Source: Nitrososphaerales archaeon TH1177
GTDB taxonomy: Archaea; Thermoproteota; Nitrososphaeria; Nitrososphaerales; Nitrososphaeraceae
Length of the DNA stretch: 11,750 bases
Assembly: GCA_014523515.1 (NCBI GenBank)
Contig: JAATVJ010000428.1
Coordinates: 1-11,750, forward strand
Direction: 5' to 3'
This document shows positions 1 to 6,423 of this stretch, piece after piece (the first letter of the stretch is position 1; every line of letters starts with the position of its first letter). The position numbers were made by a program, and so were the translations under genes. Under the pieces are notes generated by a model, which saw only the letters and a list, made by a program, of their open reading frames with translations, was not told the origin of the DNA and did no database searches.

Positions 1-60
1 AAATGATGAGGTCTTATCCAAATGTTAATATTTATTGGATGAATGCAGGAATGTTATATA

Positions 61-368
61 ATAGCCACATTTATTATTGATAAAACTGTTATCCAGATTG
101 GTATCCAACACTTGTGGTTATGCATTTGTGTTGAACCAATTCACTCTTCAGTACTTAATCTATATTTCAGAGGAGAGAAATATGCTGATCACTAAAAAAT
201 TCATTAGGTCATTAGTTGAGAAATATGGCAGACATACAGTTTACACAGATGGTAGTACATGGTACCACGATTTAGGTATGCAGTATAATTCGATTACAAA
301 ATTATTTACATTCACCAGTAGAGAAAATATTGTGCGAGGGTTTTTTGAAGTACAACAATCAGAAATAA
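61..368 (+). pseudogene. Decayed IS6-like (DDE) transposase, two frameshifts
   Basis: The remnant is read across three frames. Frame 1 (from about 64) gives ATFIIDKTVIQIGIQHLWL and then CVEPIHSSVLNLY. Near 161-166 the match moves to frame 2 (ISEERNML, then IRSLVEKYGRHTVYTDG and STWYHD). Near 268-279 it moves to frame 3 (CSIIRLQNYLHSPVEKIL), which stops at 366-368. This is the core of archaeal IS6/IS240-type DDE transposases, whose family pattern is DETVIQ ... YTDGGTWY ... LHSPLEKSL. The three acidic positions are still visible: D in IIDKT, D in YTDG and E in SPVEK. The N-terminal part and the usual C-terminal KDRTE segment are not recognisable. The 101-codon open frame at 77-382, starting with TTG, is only a by-product of the shifts. 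No terminal inverted repeats were found. The family call is from remembered motif similarity. Confidence 0.72.
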
Positions 369-520
369 ACTTCAGTTTATAATAACGGAAATAAAGAATT
401 TGTAGATTGTAGAATAAATCTTGTCAAAGCATTAAGAAATAAGTTACCAGACATTTTTGACAAAAAATTAGACTTTCTATTTCCTACAATCTGGTCAATC
501 CTATAACGTAAGTTAAAAAA

Positions 521-529
521 GTTAAATAC
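521..529 (+). promoter_or_regulatory. Candidate TATA box for the secreted repeat protein
   Basis: The AT-rich motif GTTAAATAC is centred about 25 bp before the GTG at 550. That is the spacing expected for an archaeal TATA box with transcription starting at, or within a few bases of, the start codon. No Shine-Dalgarno sequence precedes the GTG, which fits a leaderless transcript. The rest of the 383-549 gap shows nothing recognisable except a stop-free stretch in the frame of the transposase remnant (369-503). Confidence 0.35.
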
Positions 530-549
530 ATTAAACTAGAAAGATCATA

Positions 550-3153
550 GTGCATCATTCGTATGTGAAAAAAACATTCGAGATTCCAATCAATTTGATA
601 GTCTTAATTACTATCTTGATATCTAGCTCAGCACTACTTCTATCACAAATTCATCCTATTAGTATTGTTTTTGCTGATCCCTCTCAAACTGGTTACGGGG
701 GTTCATCCAGGGATTCCGGCTGCAGAGAAGGTGGAATTCGTAATAATGATGCAGCACAGCCAGAGTATACTCCTGTATATCCTCCTCCAGCGATTCCCAT
801 GCCAGACTCGCGTGACTTTACCCAAGTGGAGATTACGGGGACCGTAGAAAAAGCAAAGGTGTCAGATATTGACGCGCCATGGAATCATTTCAGCCATGAC
901 ATGAATTGGTATGTGATACTTGATGGTGATTTAGGTAAACTTAATGCAATATCCAGTAATCCGTCTCAGCAAGCTAATGAGGCTATCCCGGGAAAACCAA
1001 AAGGCTCTACGGATCCTCTTGACAAGATGATGGAAATGGAGTGGGAGATAGGAACTAAAAATGATGGCAGGGATGACCGATTTCCGAAAGAATTTTGGCC
1101 TTCTGAAGGGGACCGAGTTTGGATGATTGGAAGGTATATTTTTGATTGTGGTCATCCTCCACCACGCACCGAACTGCACCCTGCTAACGCCGTTGCGTTT
1201 ACCCATTTTGAGCCGGTAAGAATCCCATCGGCTGGTCCGTCAATAGTCATGGCTGCAAAGACATCAGTATATATCCATGGAGAAGGCGGAGTTTACGACC
1301 ATCCAGTTGGAGGTAAACATTATAAGATTTTTGTTGATCTGCCACCAAAACCCTCACCGACGTCTAGGCTAGTTTATAGCGTAAATCCTGTATTTGGAGC
1401 TGCTCCCCAAATTACTGATACCAATGGTGCTCCACTCACCGACCTTGGACCTTCAGATAATACAATTGTCATCAATTACGATCTCACAAATGAACCGCCA
1501 TCTCCTAGCATACGAAGAGGAGCCCACGTCGCTGCAGGCTGGACAGATCCTGTTCAAACTAACGTTTATCACGAGTTAAAAGTCACTTTTAAATCCATTA
1601 ATTTAGGCAATCTTAAGAACCGTATTGGAGGTGACGTTTATTGGGAGCACATATGGGCCAACGTAAATGGTCAATATATAAAACTATTGGACCCCAAGAC
1701 AAGATTCACATGTGAGGAACCTCCTTGCGATGGTAAGAAAGCGCTATCGCCAACTAAAACTCTAACCACAATTGTTGCGGAGCAGGGATTGAGCTCAAGA
1801 TTGAATATTTCTACAACTGGTTATCTTACGTTACCCATAGATGACTGCTTTTTGCCTGACGACCGTTGGAACTTTGACAATACAGGCGGGGGCTCTCTAA
1901 GTCAGTGGGATTTAATTAACGTGGTTGAATGCGGTGATCCTGGAAACGATGCTCTAATTGGGAATGTTAAATACAGTTTTATTATACAAAATTTTAGTAG
2001 TTTTCTGAAACCAAGATCATTGCCATTACTCGATCAAACGGGTTTGGGATGGACTTTGGTCATTGATGTTAAAGATATTAGTGGACCTATATCTGTACCT
2101 CCAACACCTTCTCCAACTCCAACACCTTCTCCAACTCCAACACCTTCTCCAACTCCAACACCTTCTCCAACTCCAACACCTTCAACACCTTGTGATCCAA
2201 ACTCGCCAACCCTCCGAATTGGAAAAGATGGAAAAGTCGGCTCGACTGGTCCGAAGGTAAGAGAATTGCAGCAAGATCTGACAAAACTTGGATATGGGAA
2301 TTTGCTAGGTCCGCCAGGTATTGATGGCAAATTCGGACCATATACAGAAAGAGCAGTTAAGCAATTTCAAATAGATAACGAACTTAAAAAGAAAGATGGC
2401 GTTGCGGGTCCTGAAACTTGGGGTGCAATATGCAAATTACTTTCATCTGCTAGTCCGACGAGTATGTTGAAAGAAACAAAAGACTTCTACCATCAGATTG
2501 CTTTCGAACAGGAGACTCCATCAGAGACTCCATCAGATACTCCGTTAGATACCATGTCAGAGACAGAACTTTTCCAAAAATATTCTGAGCCAGCAGAAGA
2601 AGAATTTGAAAATGACCTTCCCTTTTATTCAGGCCTAGTTAATTTAACTAAAGCTGAGATAGCTGTCATTCAAGCGGAACCGCCACCAGTAAAAAATGTG
2701 ACTGAACCAAATCCACCACCTGTAGAAGGGACTACTCAACCACCTGTTGCTACCACTCTTGAAGACTTTCTTGTAGATACTGAACCAACAGTAAAAAATG
2801 TGACTGAACAACTAGCACCAGTAGAAAATGTTACTGAACAACTAGCACCAGTAGAAAATGTTACTGAACAACTAGCACCAGTAGAAAATGTTACTGAACC
2901 TTTAACTGAGACCAATGCTGACATGACTACAGAGACTACAGATGAGCAACCACTCTGTTCTGATGGTCTTCCACCTGATCCTTCTAGCGGTCTATGTGCC
3001 GATGGTTTGCCGCCACCCACTGCTGATGTTACAGCTCCTCCTACTGACATGACTACAGAGACTACAGATGAGCAACCACTCTGTTCTGATGGTCTTCCAC
3101 CTGATCCTTCTAGCGGTCTATGTGCCGATGGTTTGCCGCCATCGAGCCCTTAG
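550..3153 (+). CDS. Secreted repeat-rich protein with peptidoglycan-binding-type domain
   Basis: An 867-residue exported protein of unknown exact role. Residues 6-42 form a Sec-type signal peptide: a basic start, a hydrophobic core, and a likely cut after VFA at 42. Residues 75-500 form one or more globular regions I do not recognise; the stretch GDRVWMIGRYIFDCGHP and TELHP resembles uncharacterised secreted proteins. A PTPSPT linker (about 514-545) leads to a PG_binding_1-type domain (about 553-627), with KVRELQQDL, IDGKFGPYTERAVKQFQ and GVAGPETW. The tail is low in order: Thr/Pro/Glu-rich, with repeated NVT sequons and two copies of a 33-residue unit with PLCSDGLPPDPSSGLC. There is no C-terminal membrane anchor, so it is probably released or bound to the cell surface. 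GTG at 550 was chosen because it sits right after a well-placed TATA-like box; GTG at 565 is a possible alternative and keeps the signal peptide. Its base composition is richer in GC than the downstream genes. It is monocistronic and faces the next gene tail to tail. Confidence 0.9.
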   Translation: MHHSYVKKTFEIPINLIVLITILISSSALLLSQIHPISIVFADPSQTGYGGSSRDSGCREGGIRNNDAAQPEYTPVYPPPAIPMPDSRDFTQVEITGTVEKAKVSDIDAPWNHFSHDMNWYVILDGDLGKLNAISSNPSQQANEAIPGKPKGSTDPLDKMMEMEWEIGTKNDGRDDRFPKEFWPSEGDRVWMIGRYIFDCGHPPPRTELHPANAVAFTHFEPVRIPSAGPSIVMAAKTSVYIHGEGGVYDHPVGGKHYKIFVDLPPKPSPTSRLVYSVNPVFGAAPQITDTNGAPLTDLGPSDNTIVINYDLTNEPPSPSIRRGAHVAAGWTDPVQTNVYHELKVTFKSINLGNLKNRIGGDVYWEHIWANVNGQYIKLLDPKTRFTCEEPPCDGKKALSPTKTLTTIVAEQGLSSRLNISTTGYLTLPIDDCFLPDDRWNFDNTGGGSLSQWDLINVVECGDPGNDALIGNVKYSFIIQNFSSFLKPRSLPLLDQTGLGWTLVIDVKDISGPISVPPTPSPTPTPSPTPTPSPTPTPSPTPTPSTPCDPNSPTLRIGKDGKVGSTGPKVRELQQDLTKLGYGNLLGPPGIDGKFGPYTERAVKQFQIDNELKKKDGVAGPETWGAICKLLSSASPTSMLKETKDFYHQIAFEQETPSETPSDTPLDTMSETELFQKYSEPAEEEFENDLPFYSGLVNLTKAEIAVIQAEPPPVKNVTEPNPPPVEGTTQPPVATTLEDFLVDTEPTVKNVTEQLAPVENVTEQLAPVENVTEQLAPVENVTEPLTETNADMTTETTDEQPLCSDGLPPDPSSGLCADGLPPPTADVTAPPTDMTTETTDEQPLCSDGLPPDPSSGLCADGLPPSSP
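2101..2183 (+). repeat. 18-bp tandem repeat encoding PTPSPT linker
   Basis: Four identical 18-bp units (2101-2118, 2119-2136, 2137-2154, 2155-2172) are followed by a partial fifth. Each codes for PTPSPT. They form the Pro/Thr/Ser spacer between the N-terminal globular part and the peptidoglycan-binding-type domain. Perfect identity at the DNA level points to recent expansion by slippage, so copy number may vary between strains. Confidence 0.95.
2791..2899 (+). repeat. 30-bp tandem repeat encoding VENVTEQLAP
   Basis: Two identical 30-bp units lie at 2821-2850 and 2851-2880. A slightly diverged copy precedes them (2791-2820, reading VKNVTEQLAP), and a partial copy follows from 2881 (VENVTEP). 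A related VKNVTEP segment sits further upstream, from about 2689. Every copy carries one N-V-T sequon, the acceptor motif of archaeal N-glycosylation, giving five sequons in this part of the tail. Confidence 0.93.
2918..3141 (+). repeat. 98-bp perfect direct repeat with 126-bp period
   Basis: Positions 2918-3015 and 3044-3141 are identical base for base, separated by 28 bp. Each encodes a unit running from TDMTTETTDEQ to LCADGLPP, with a CSDGLPPDPSSGLC core. The second copy ends just before the stop codon. The lack of any silent difference means the duplication is recent or is being homogenised. CxDGxPPDPxxGxC units are common in thaumarchaeal surface proteins as I recall them; the paired cysteines could form a disulfide. 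Confidence 0.95.
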
Positions 3154-3198
3154 ATATAGGTCAGGGAATTCTTAGTAATAGAACGTAATGGAACTGAT

Positions 3199-3231
3199 GA
3201 TTTGATCCCACTTTATAGAAGGGTTCAAATC
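3199..3231 (+). other. Imperfect hairpin with tRNA T-arm-like 3' side
   Basis: GATTTGATCCC (3199-3209) pairs with GGGTTCAAATC (3221-3231): ten of eleven positions match (one T-T mismatch) around an 11-base loop. It lies 45 bp past the stop of the secreted-protein gene, so it could mark the 3' end of that transcript, although no T-run follows. The 3' arm GGGTTCAAATCCC also looks like a tRNA T-arm, but no matching acceptor, D or anticodon arms exist. Confidence 0.5.
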
Positions 3232-3273
3232 CCACACATTTAGCTGAATATAGTACTAAACTATTATGATATT

Positions 3274-3371
3274 AGCTGGTCCCATTTCCATTTGATATTA
3301 TGTTGATTAAGGTAACATATTTAATATTTCTATTTCAAAGTATTGAATCCATTTAGTGAATGGGACCAAGC
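3274..3371. mobile_element. Possible MITE: 10-bp inverted ends, AGC direct repeats
   Basis: TGGTCCCATT (3277-3286) and its exact reverse complement AATGGGACCA (3359-3368) bound a 92-bp AT-rich stretch. AGC lies directly outside both ends (3274-3276 and 3369-3371), as a 3-bp target-site duplication would. It has no coding capacity. This is the form of a miniature inverted-repeat element, but a single copy in one window cannot prove mobility, and AGC flanks could arise by chance. Confidence 0.4.
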
Positions 3372-3476
3372 AGATATGAACTAACTTTCTAAGTATAAAC
3401 TAATTATTATATATATGATTTCCATATTATTGATAAATTATTATTATTTATAATACAACATAACTATACAACTTAA

Positions 3477-4658
3477 CTATAACTTAATTCTATGAGGAGA
3501 ACGATGTTTTATATCATAAACTATGTGAAAACTGCAAATACCAGTAATTAAAGAAGCTATGACAATTGGTATGCTATAATTATAGAATAAAAATGGAATA
3601 CTCATGATGAGCATGACTGAAGTTATTCTATATATAACAAACTTTTTCCGGGGAAGAAACTCACTCTTATTGCTATTATTCACAGAAATTAAATACAATA
3701 CACATTGAGAGACTAAAAAAATTGATACTGAACCACAAAGGAGCCACAAATCAGAATTAGTTAATGCAGAATATTGCTCATTTGATATTAGACGTCTTAT
3801 TCCCACTCCTACTGCAGTTATTGCAACGACTAAAGGAAAATGAGTATATAACCAGATAGAGTATATTACAATATTGCCCTTTTCTCTGAGAATCTGTATA
3901 GGGAATCTACCACTACCATCAAAATATAACCACCATAAACTAAAAGATATGCATAATCCCAGTGATGAGACAATTACTGAATAAATATTCCAGACTTGGT
4001 CAGTCATTCCAATCACTATACTAACAATGGATTCACCAAGTACAATAAGCGTAAACAATCCCATCCGTTCTGGTAAATGATATACATGAGGAGCAAATTG
4101 TGAATGTAATTTTCCAGCAGTTATTGGAGTAGCAAAGTCAATTATTAATCCAAGAATCCATATTCCAGTGCGTACTTCTGTAACAGGCACAAAAGCAGAA
4201 ATAAACCAAATTATTGCTGCAATAGAAAAACCAATAACGTACCTTTTTACCAAAGGATTAGCAGATTCTGATTTAATTGAGGTTTTGAATACACGAATAT
4301 ATTCTACTATAAGAATGAAACGCATAAATGCATAAGATATTGCAAAACCAGAAAAAGTATTATTAAAAGCTCCAGAAATATTGACGGCCATAGCACCTGC
4401 ACCACCCATTTGTAATAGCAATAGAAGTCTATGTCCTAAATCATCAGAATAAAATCTAGTTGAATAAAATGTGGTACCTATCCAAGACCACCAAACTGGG
4501 ATAAAAAGAAATAAAAATTCTCCAAATCTTAGTAATGAAACCTCATGTAATAAAAAATGAGATAATTGCGAAATTATTACTACAAAAACAAGATCAAAGA
4601 AAAGTTCTAGCCATGTGGCATGACGTTCTTTTTCATCATTATTTGTAGTTGTTGTCAT
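3477..4658 (-). CDS. LtrA-family (low temperature requirement A) membrane protein
   Basis: A 393-residue multi-pass membrane protein of the LtrA family (PF06772). Two hallmark stretches are visible: ATWLELFFDLVFVVIISQLS near the N-terminus (WLELFFDLVFV at 16-26) and HLPERMGLFTLIVLGES (184-200) in the middle. About ten or eleven hydrophobic segments alternate with short loops over nearly the whole length, as expected for a full-size member. The family is named after a Listeria locus linked to growth in the cold, but its biochemical function is unknown, so no substrate is proposed. ATG at 4658 is followed by a short polar Thr/Asn-rich leader and then the conserved start of the family. It is the last minus-strand gene of the island, 50 bp after the esterase gene. 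It may be read through from upstream or have its own promoter in the AT-rich spacer. Confidence 0.9.
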   Translation of the reverse strand: MTTTTNNDEKERHATWLELFFDLVFVVIISQLSHFLLHEVSLLRFGEFLFLFIPVWWSWIGTTFYSTRFYSDDLGHRLLLLLQMGGAGAMAVNISGAFNNTFSGFAISYAFMRFILIVEYIRVFKTSIKSESANPLVKRYVIGFSIAAIIWFISAFVPVTEVRTGIWILGLIIDFATPITAGKLHSQFAPHVYHLPERMGLFTLIVLGESIVSIVIGMTDQVWNIYSVIVSSLGLCISFSLWWLYFDGSGRFPIQILREKGNIVIYSIWLYTHFPLVVAITAVGVGIRRLISNEQYSALTNSDLWLLCGSVSIFLVSQCVLYLISVNNSNKSEFLPRKKFVIYRITSVMLIMSIPFLFYNYSIPIVIASLITGICSFHIVYDIKHRSPHRIKL

Positions 4659-4708
4659 TTTATTTTAATATTGTATAATTCAAATCTAAAATAGTATTCT
4701 ATTATTTT

Positions 4709-5392
4709 TCAATGAAATTTATTCAAAATCCATTCTTTTGCAATTACCAAGTCATCTTGAATAAGATTGTGACTTGAATTGTGCCACTTTAATATTATAT
4801 TTGCATTAGTCTTCTGAAACAAATTATAAAGATTTTCAGTTTCAGTTCTGGAGACTATAGAATCATTTAATCCGGCTGATAATAGTATTTTTTTACTTGA
4901 AAGATTTGGAAGAGGATCATCAGGAATCAATGGAACCATTGCTCTGAAAAGAATTGCCCCTTGAAGTATATCTGGATGCAGAAGTAGTATACTAGCAGCA
5001 ATATTAGCTCCATTTGAAAATCCCACTACTATTGTCTGCTTTAAATCAAATTTATAGTGTAAAGAACACTTTTGGATAAAGTCTGCAAGTTCATGTGTTC
5101 TAAATTTAAGATCTTTAATATCAAAGACTCCTTCTGCCAATCTTTTAAAGAAACGAGGCATACCATTTTCCAGTACTTTTCCTCGAGGACTTAATATTGA
5201 AGCATTAGGTTCAAGTTCCCTTCCTAGAAAAATAAGATCTTCTTCATTTCCACCCGTACCATGCAATAGTACAAGTGTTAATTTCTTATTTGTTTCATCA
5301 TATTCATTTTTGTTGTTGTTGGAACTATTTGTAGAAGAATAAGAAGATTTAACAAAGATATGATGAAATCCAAAATCGTTTGATTTAATCAT
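4709..5392 (-). CDS. mhqD: MhqD-like alpha/beta-hydrolase (carboxylesterase)
   Basis: A 227-residue serine hydrolase of the phospholipase/carboxylesterase group. The oxyanion-hole strand is LVLLHGTGGNE (LHGTGGN at 43-49). The nucleophile elbow is VVGFSNGAN, with Ser126. The likely acid is Asp177 in AGLNDSIV and the likely base is His208 in HNSSHNL. The stretch GKVLENGMPRFFKRLAEGVF (71-90) is, as I recall it, characteristic of Bacillus MhqD/YodD, an esterase induced by hydroquinones. An Asn/Ser-rich insert (about 17-37) separates the first strand from the core and may be lineage-specific. The gene starts 11 bp after the dioxygenase stop, so the two are almost certainly co-transcribed. Pairing with an MhqO-type gene strengthens the assignment. 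The natural substrate is unknown; hydrolysis of ring-cleavage products or aromatic esters is an inference. Confidence 0.88.
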   Translation of the reverse strand: MIKSNDFGFHHIFVKSSYSSTNSSNNNKNEYDETNKKLTLVLLHGTGGNEEDLIFLGRELEPNASILSPRGKVLENGMPRFFKRLAEGVFDIKDLKFRTHELADFIQKCSLHYKFDLKQTIVVGFSNGANIAASILLLHPDILQGAILFRAMVPLIPDDPLPNLSSKKILLSAGLNDSIVSRTETENLYNLFQKTNANIILKWHNSSHNLIQDDLVIAKEWILNKFH

Positions 5393-5403
5393 TTTACTGC
5401 TGT

Positions 5404-6423
5404 TTATTCTCCTTGTTTTGAATTATCTTTATTATATTTGGGAAGATCTATCTTTGGCAATACCTTTTCTAATCTTTCTCTTACTGGTTCAAGCCATTTT
5501 GGTAACATCAGTCTTTCTCCGAGATCTTCTACTTTTTGGTCTAGAGTAAATCCTGGTGGATCGGTAGCAATTTCAAATAAAACTCCTCCAGGTTCCCTAA
5601 AATATACTGAATGAAAATAGGTTCTATCAATTACTGGTGTAGGATTTAGTCCTATATTTATAATATTTTCTCTAATTGATTTTTGATTTTCATCTGATGT
5701 CGTTCGAAAAGCTATATGATGAACTGTTCCTATTCCGATCATTCCATGAGGAGTATATGGTAAACAAAGAACATCTAATATTTTTGCGCCTGCAGTAGAT
5801 TGTGAATTTTCTAGTTGAAATCTAAAACGGTTACCTTCATTTTCTATCATTTTGTATCCTAATTTATTTAGTATTTTTGAAGTATGTTCATATCCTTCTT
5901 CCGACAGACTTACCGAATAAAATCCCCTTATACCGTTTTCATACGAGATTGGACCCTCTTTCCAAAATCTTTCATAATTTTCCTTAGCCGATGAGTGAGC
6001 AACAAGTTCTAGTTCAAGACCATCAGGATCATATAATGTTATTACTTGCTCTTCATCATCAAAACGTTTTGAAGGTCCTTTAAAACAAATATCATTACTT
6101 TTTAGACGAGTCTTCCAATAATCTATAGAATTTTCTGGTACTAAAAAGGAAGTTGTTATAGCTTGACTGGTGCCTCTATAACCTTTTGGAGCATCCACCC
6201 AAGGAAAGAATGTTAATATAGTACCAGGATGTCCAATCTCATCTCCATAGTATAAGTGATAGGTAGTAGGATCATCGAAATTAACAGTTAATTTGACCAA
6301 CCTAAGTCCTAATAATTTTGTATAAAAATCAATATTTTTTTGTGGATTACTACATATTGCCGTAACGTGATGTATTCCATTTATCATAGTATTTGTATTA
6401 TCATTATTATTATTATTTTTCAT
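5404..6423 (-). CDS. mhqO: MhqO-like ring-cleaving dioxygenase (VOC/glyoxalase fold)
   Basis: A 339-residue protein with tandem glyoxalase-fold modules, about 13-145 and 165-295. Metal-ligand candidates are His18/His19 in GIHHVTAI, His235/His236 in GTVHHIAFR and Glu284 in GGVLFEIATD, the H-H-E pattern of this superfamily. Full length and the stretches LGLRLVKLTVNFDDPTTYHL and GHPGTILTFFPW match the family annotated as ring-cleaving dioxygenase, which includes Bacillus MhqO. The expected role is oxygenolytic opening of (hydro)quinone-type rings in the cytoplasm; the substrate is not shown by sequence. The ATG at 6423 overlaps the end of the MFS gene by 11 bp, and GAGG lies about 12 bases before it. 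The family-typical start corresponds to Met13 (6387), so the Asn-rich MKNNNNNDNTNT leader may be an extension. An AAT run encodes that leader. Confidence 0.9.
   Translation of the reverse strand: MKNNNNNDNTNTMINGIHHVTAICSNPQKNIDFYTKLLGLRLVKLTVNFDDPTTYHLYYGDEIGHPGTILTFFPWVDAPKGYRGTSQAITTSFLVPENSIDYWKTRLKSNDICFKGPSKRFDDEEQVITLYDPDGLELELVAHSSAKENYERFWKEGPISYENGIRGFYSVSLSEEGYEHTSKILNKLGYKMIENEGNRFRFQLENSQSTAGAKILDVLCLPYTPHGMIGIGTVHHIAFRTTSDENQKSIRENIINIGLNPTPVIDRTYFHSVYFREPGGVLFEIATDPPGFTLDQKVEDLGERLMLPKWLEPVRERLEKVLPKIDLPKYNKDNSKQGE

Larger units (their letters stand above)
3154..3476. other. 323-bp gap between convergent genes
   Basis: No coding frame is supported here. The stretch lies between the ends of two convergent genes. 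It holds an 11-bp-stem hairpin (3199-3231), a small element bounded by inverted repeats (3274-3371), and then very AT-rich sequence up to the end of the LtrA-family gene. I found no intact tRNA or other RNA gene. Confidence 0.7.

Noticed and set aside
77..382. A 101-codon open frame starting with TTG as an independent gene
   Set aside because: Only its middle part (ISEERNML to STWYHD) matches a known family, and the matches before and after continue in the other two frames. It is a slice of the frameshifted IS6-like transposase.
369..503. Stop-free stretch of about 45 codons right after the transposase remnant, with protein-like text such as KALRNKLPDIFDKKLDF
   Set aside because: It has no start codon, does not resemble the expected transposase C-terminus, and a run this short can occur by chance.
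2034..2341. Overlapping open frames on both strands across the PTPSPT repeat and peptidoglycan-binding region
   Set aside because: They are shadows created by the 18-bp repeat, giving monotonous VGEGVG, LELEKV or LLQLQH text. The plus-strand 867-residue frame explains the region.
2736..3050. A 104-codon minus-strand open frame over the NVT repeats
   Set aside because: It is the reverse complement of the repeat units (CSVTFSTGAS repeated), with no family resemblance and no promoter.
3188..3247. A tRNA gene around the GGGTTCAAATCCC sequence
   Set aside because: Only the inner three base pairs of a T-stem form. There is no 7-bp acceptor stem and no D or anticodon arm in the right places.
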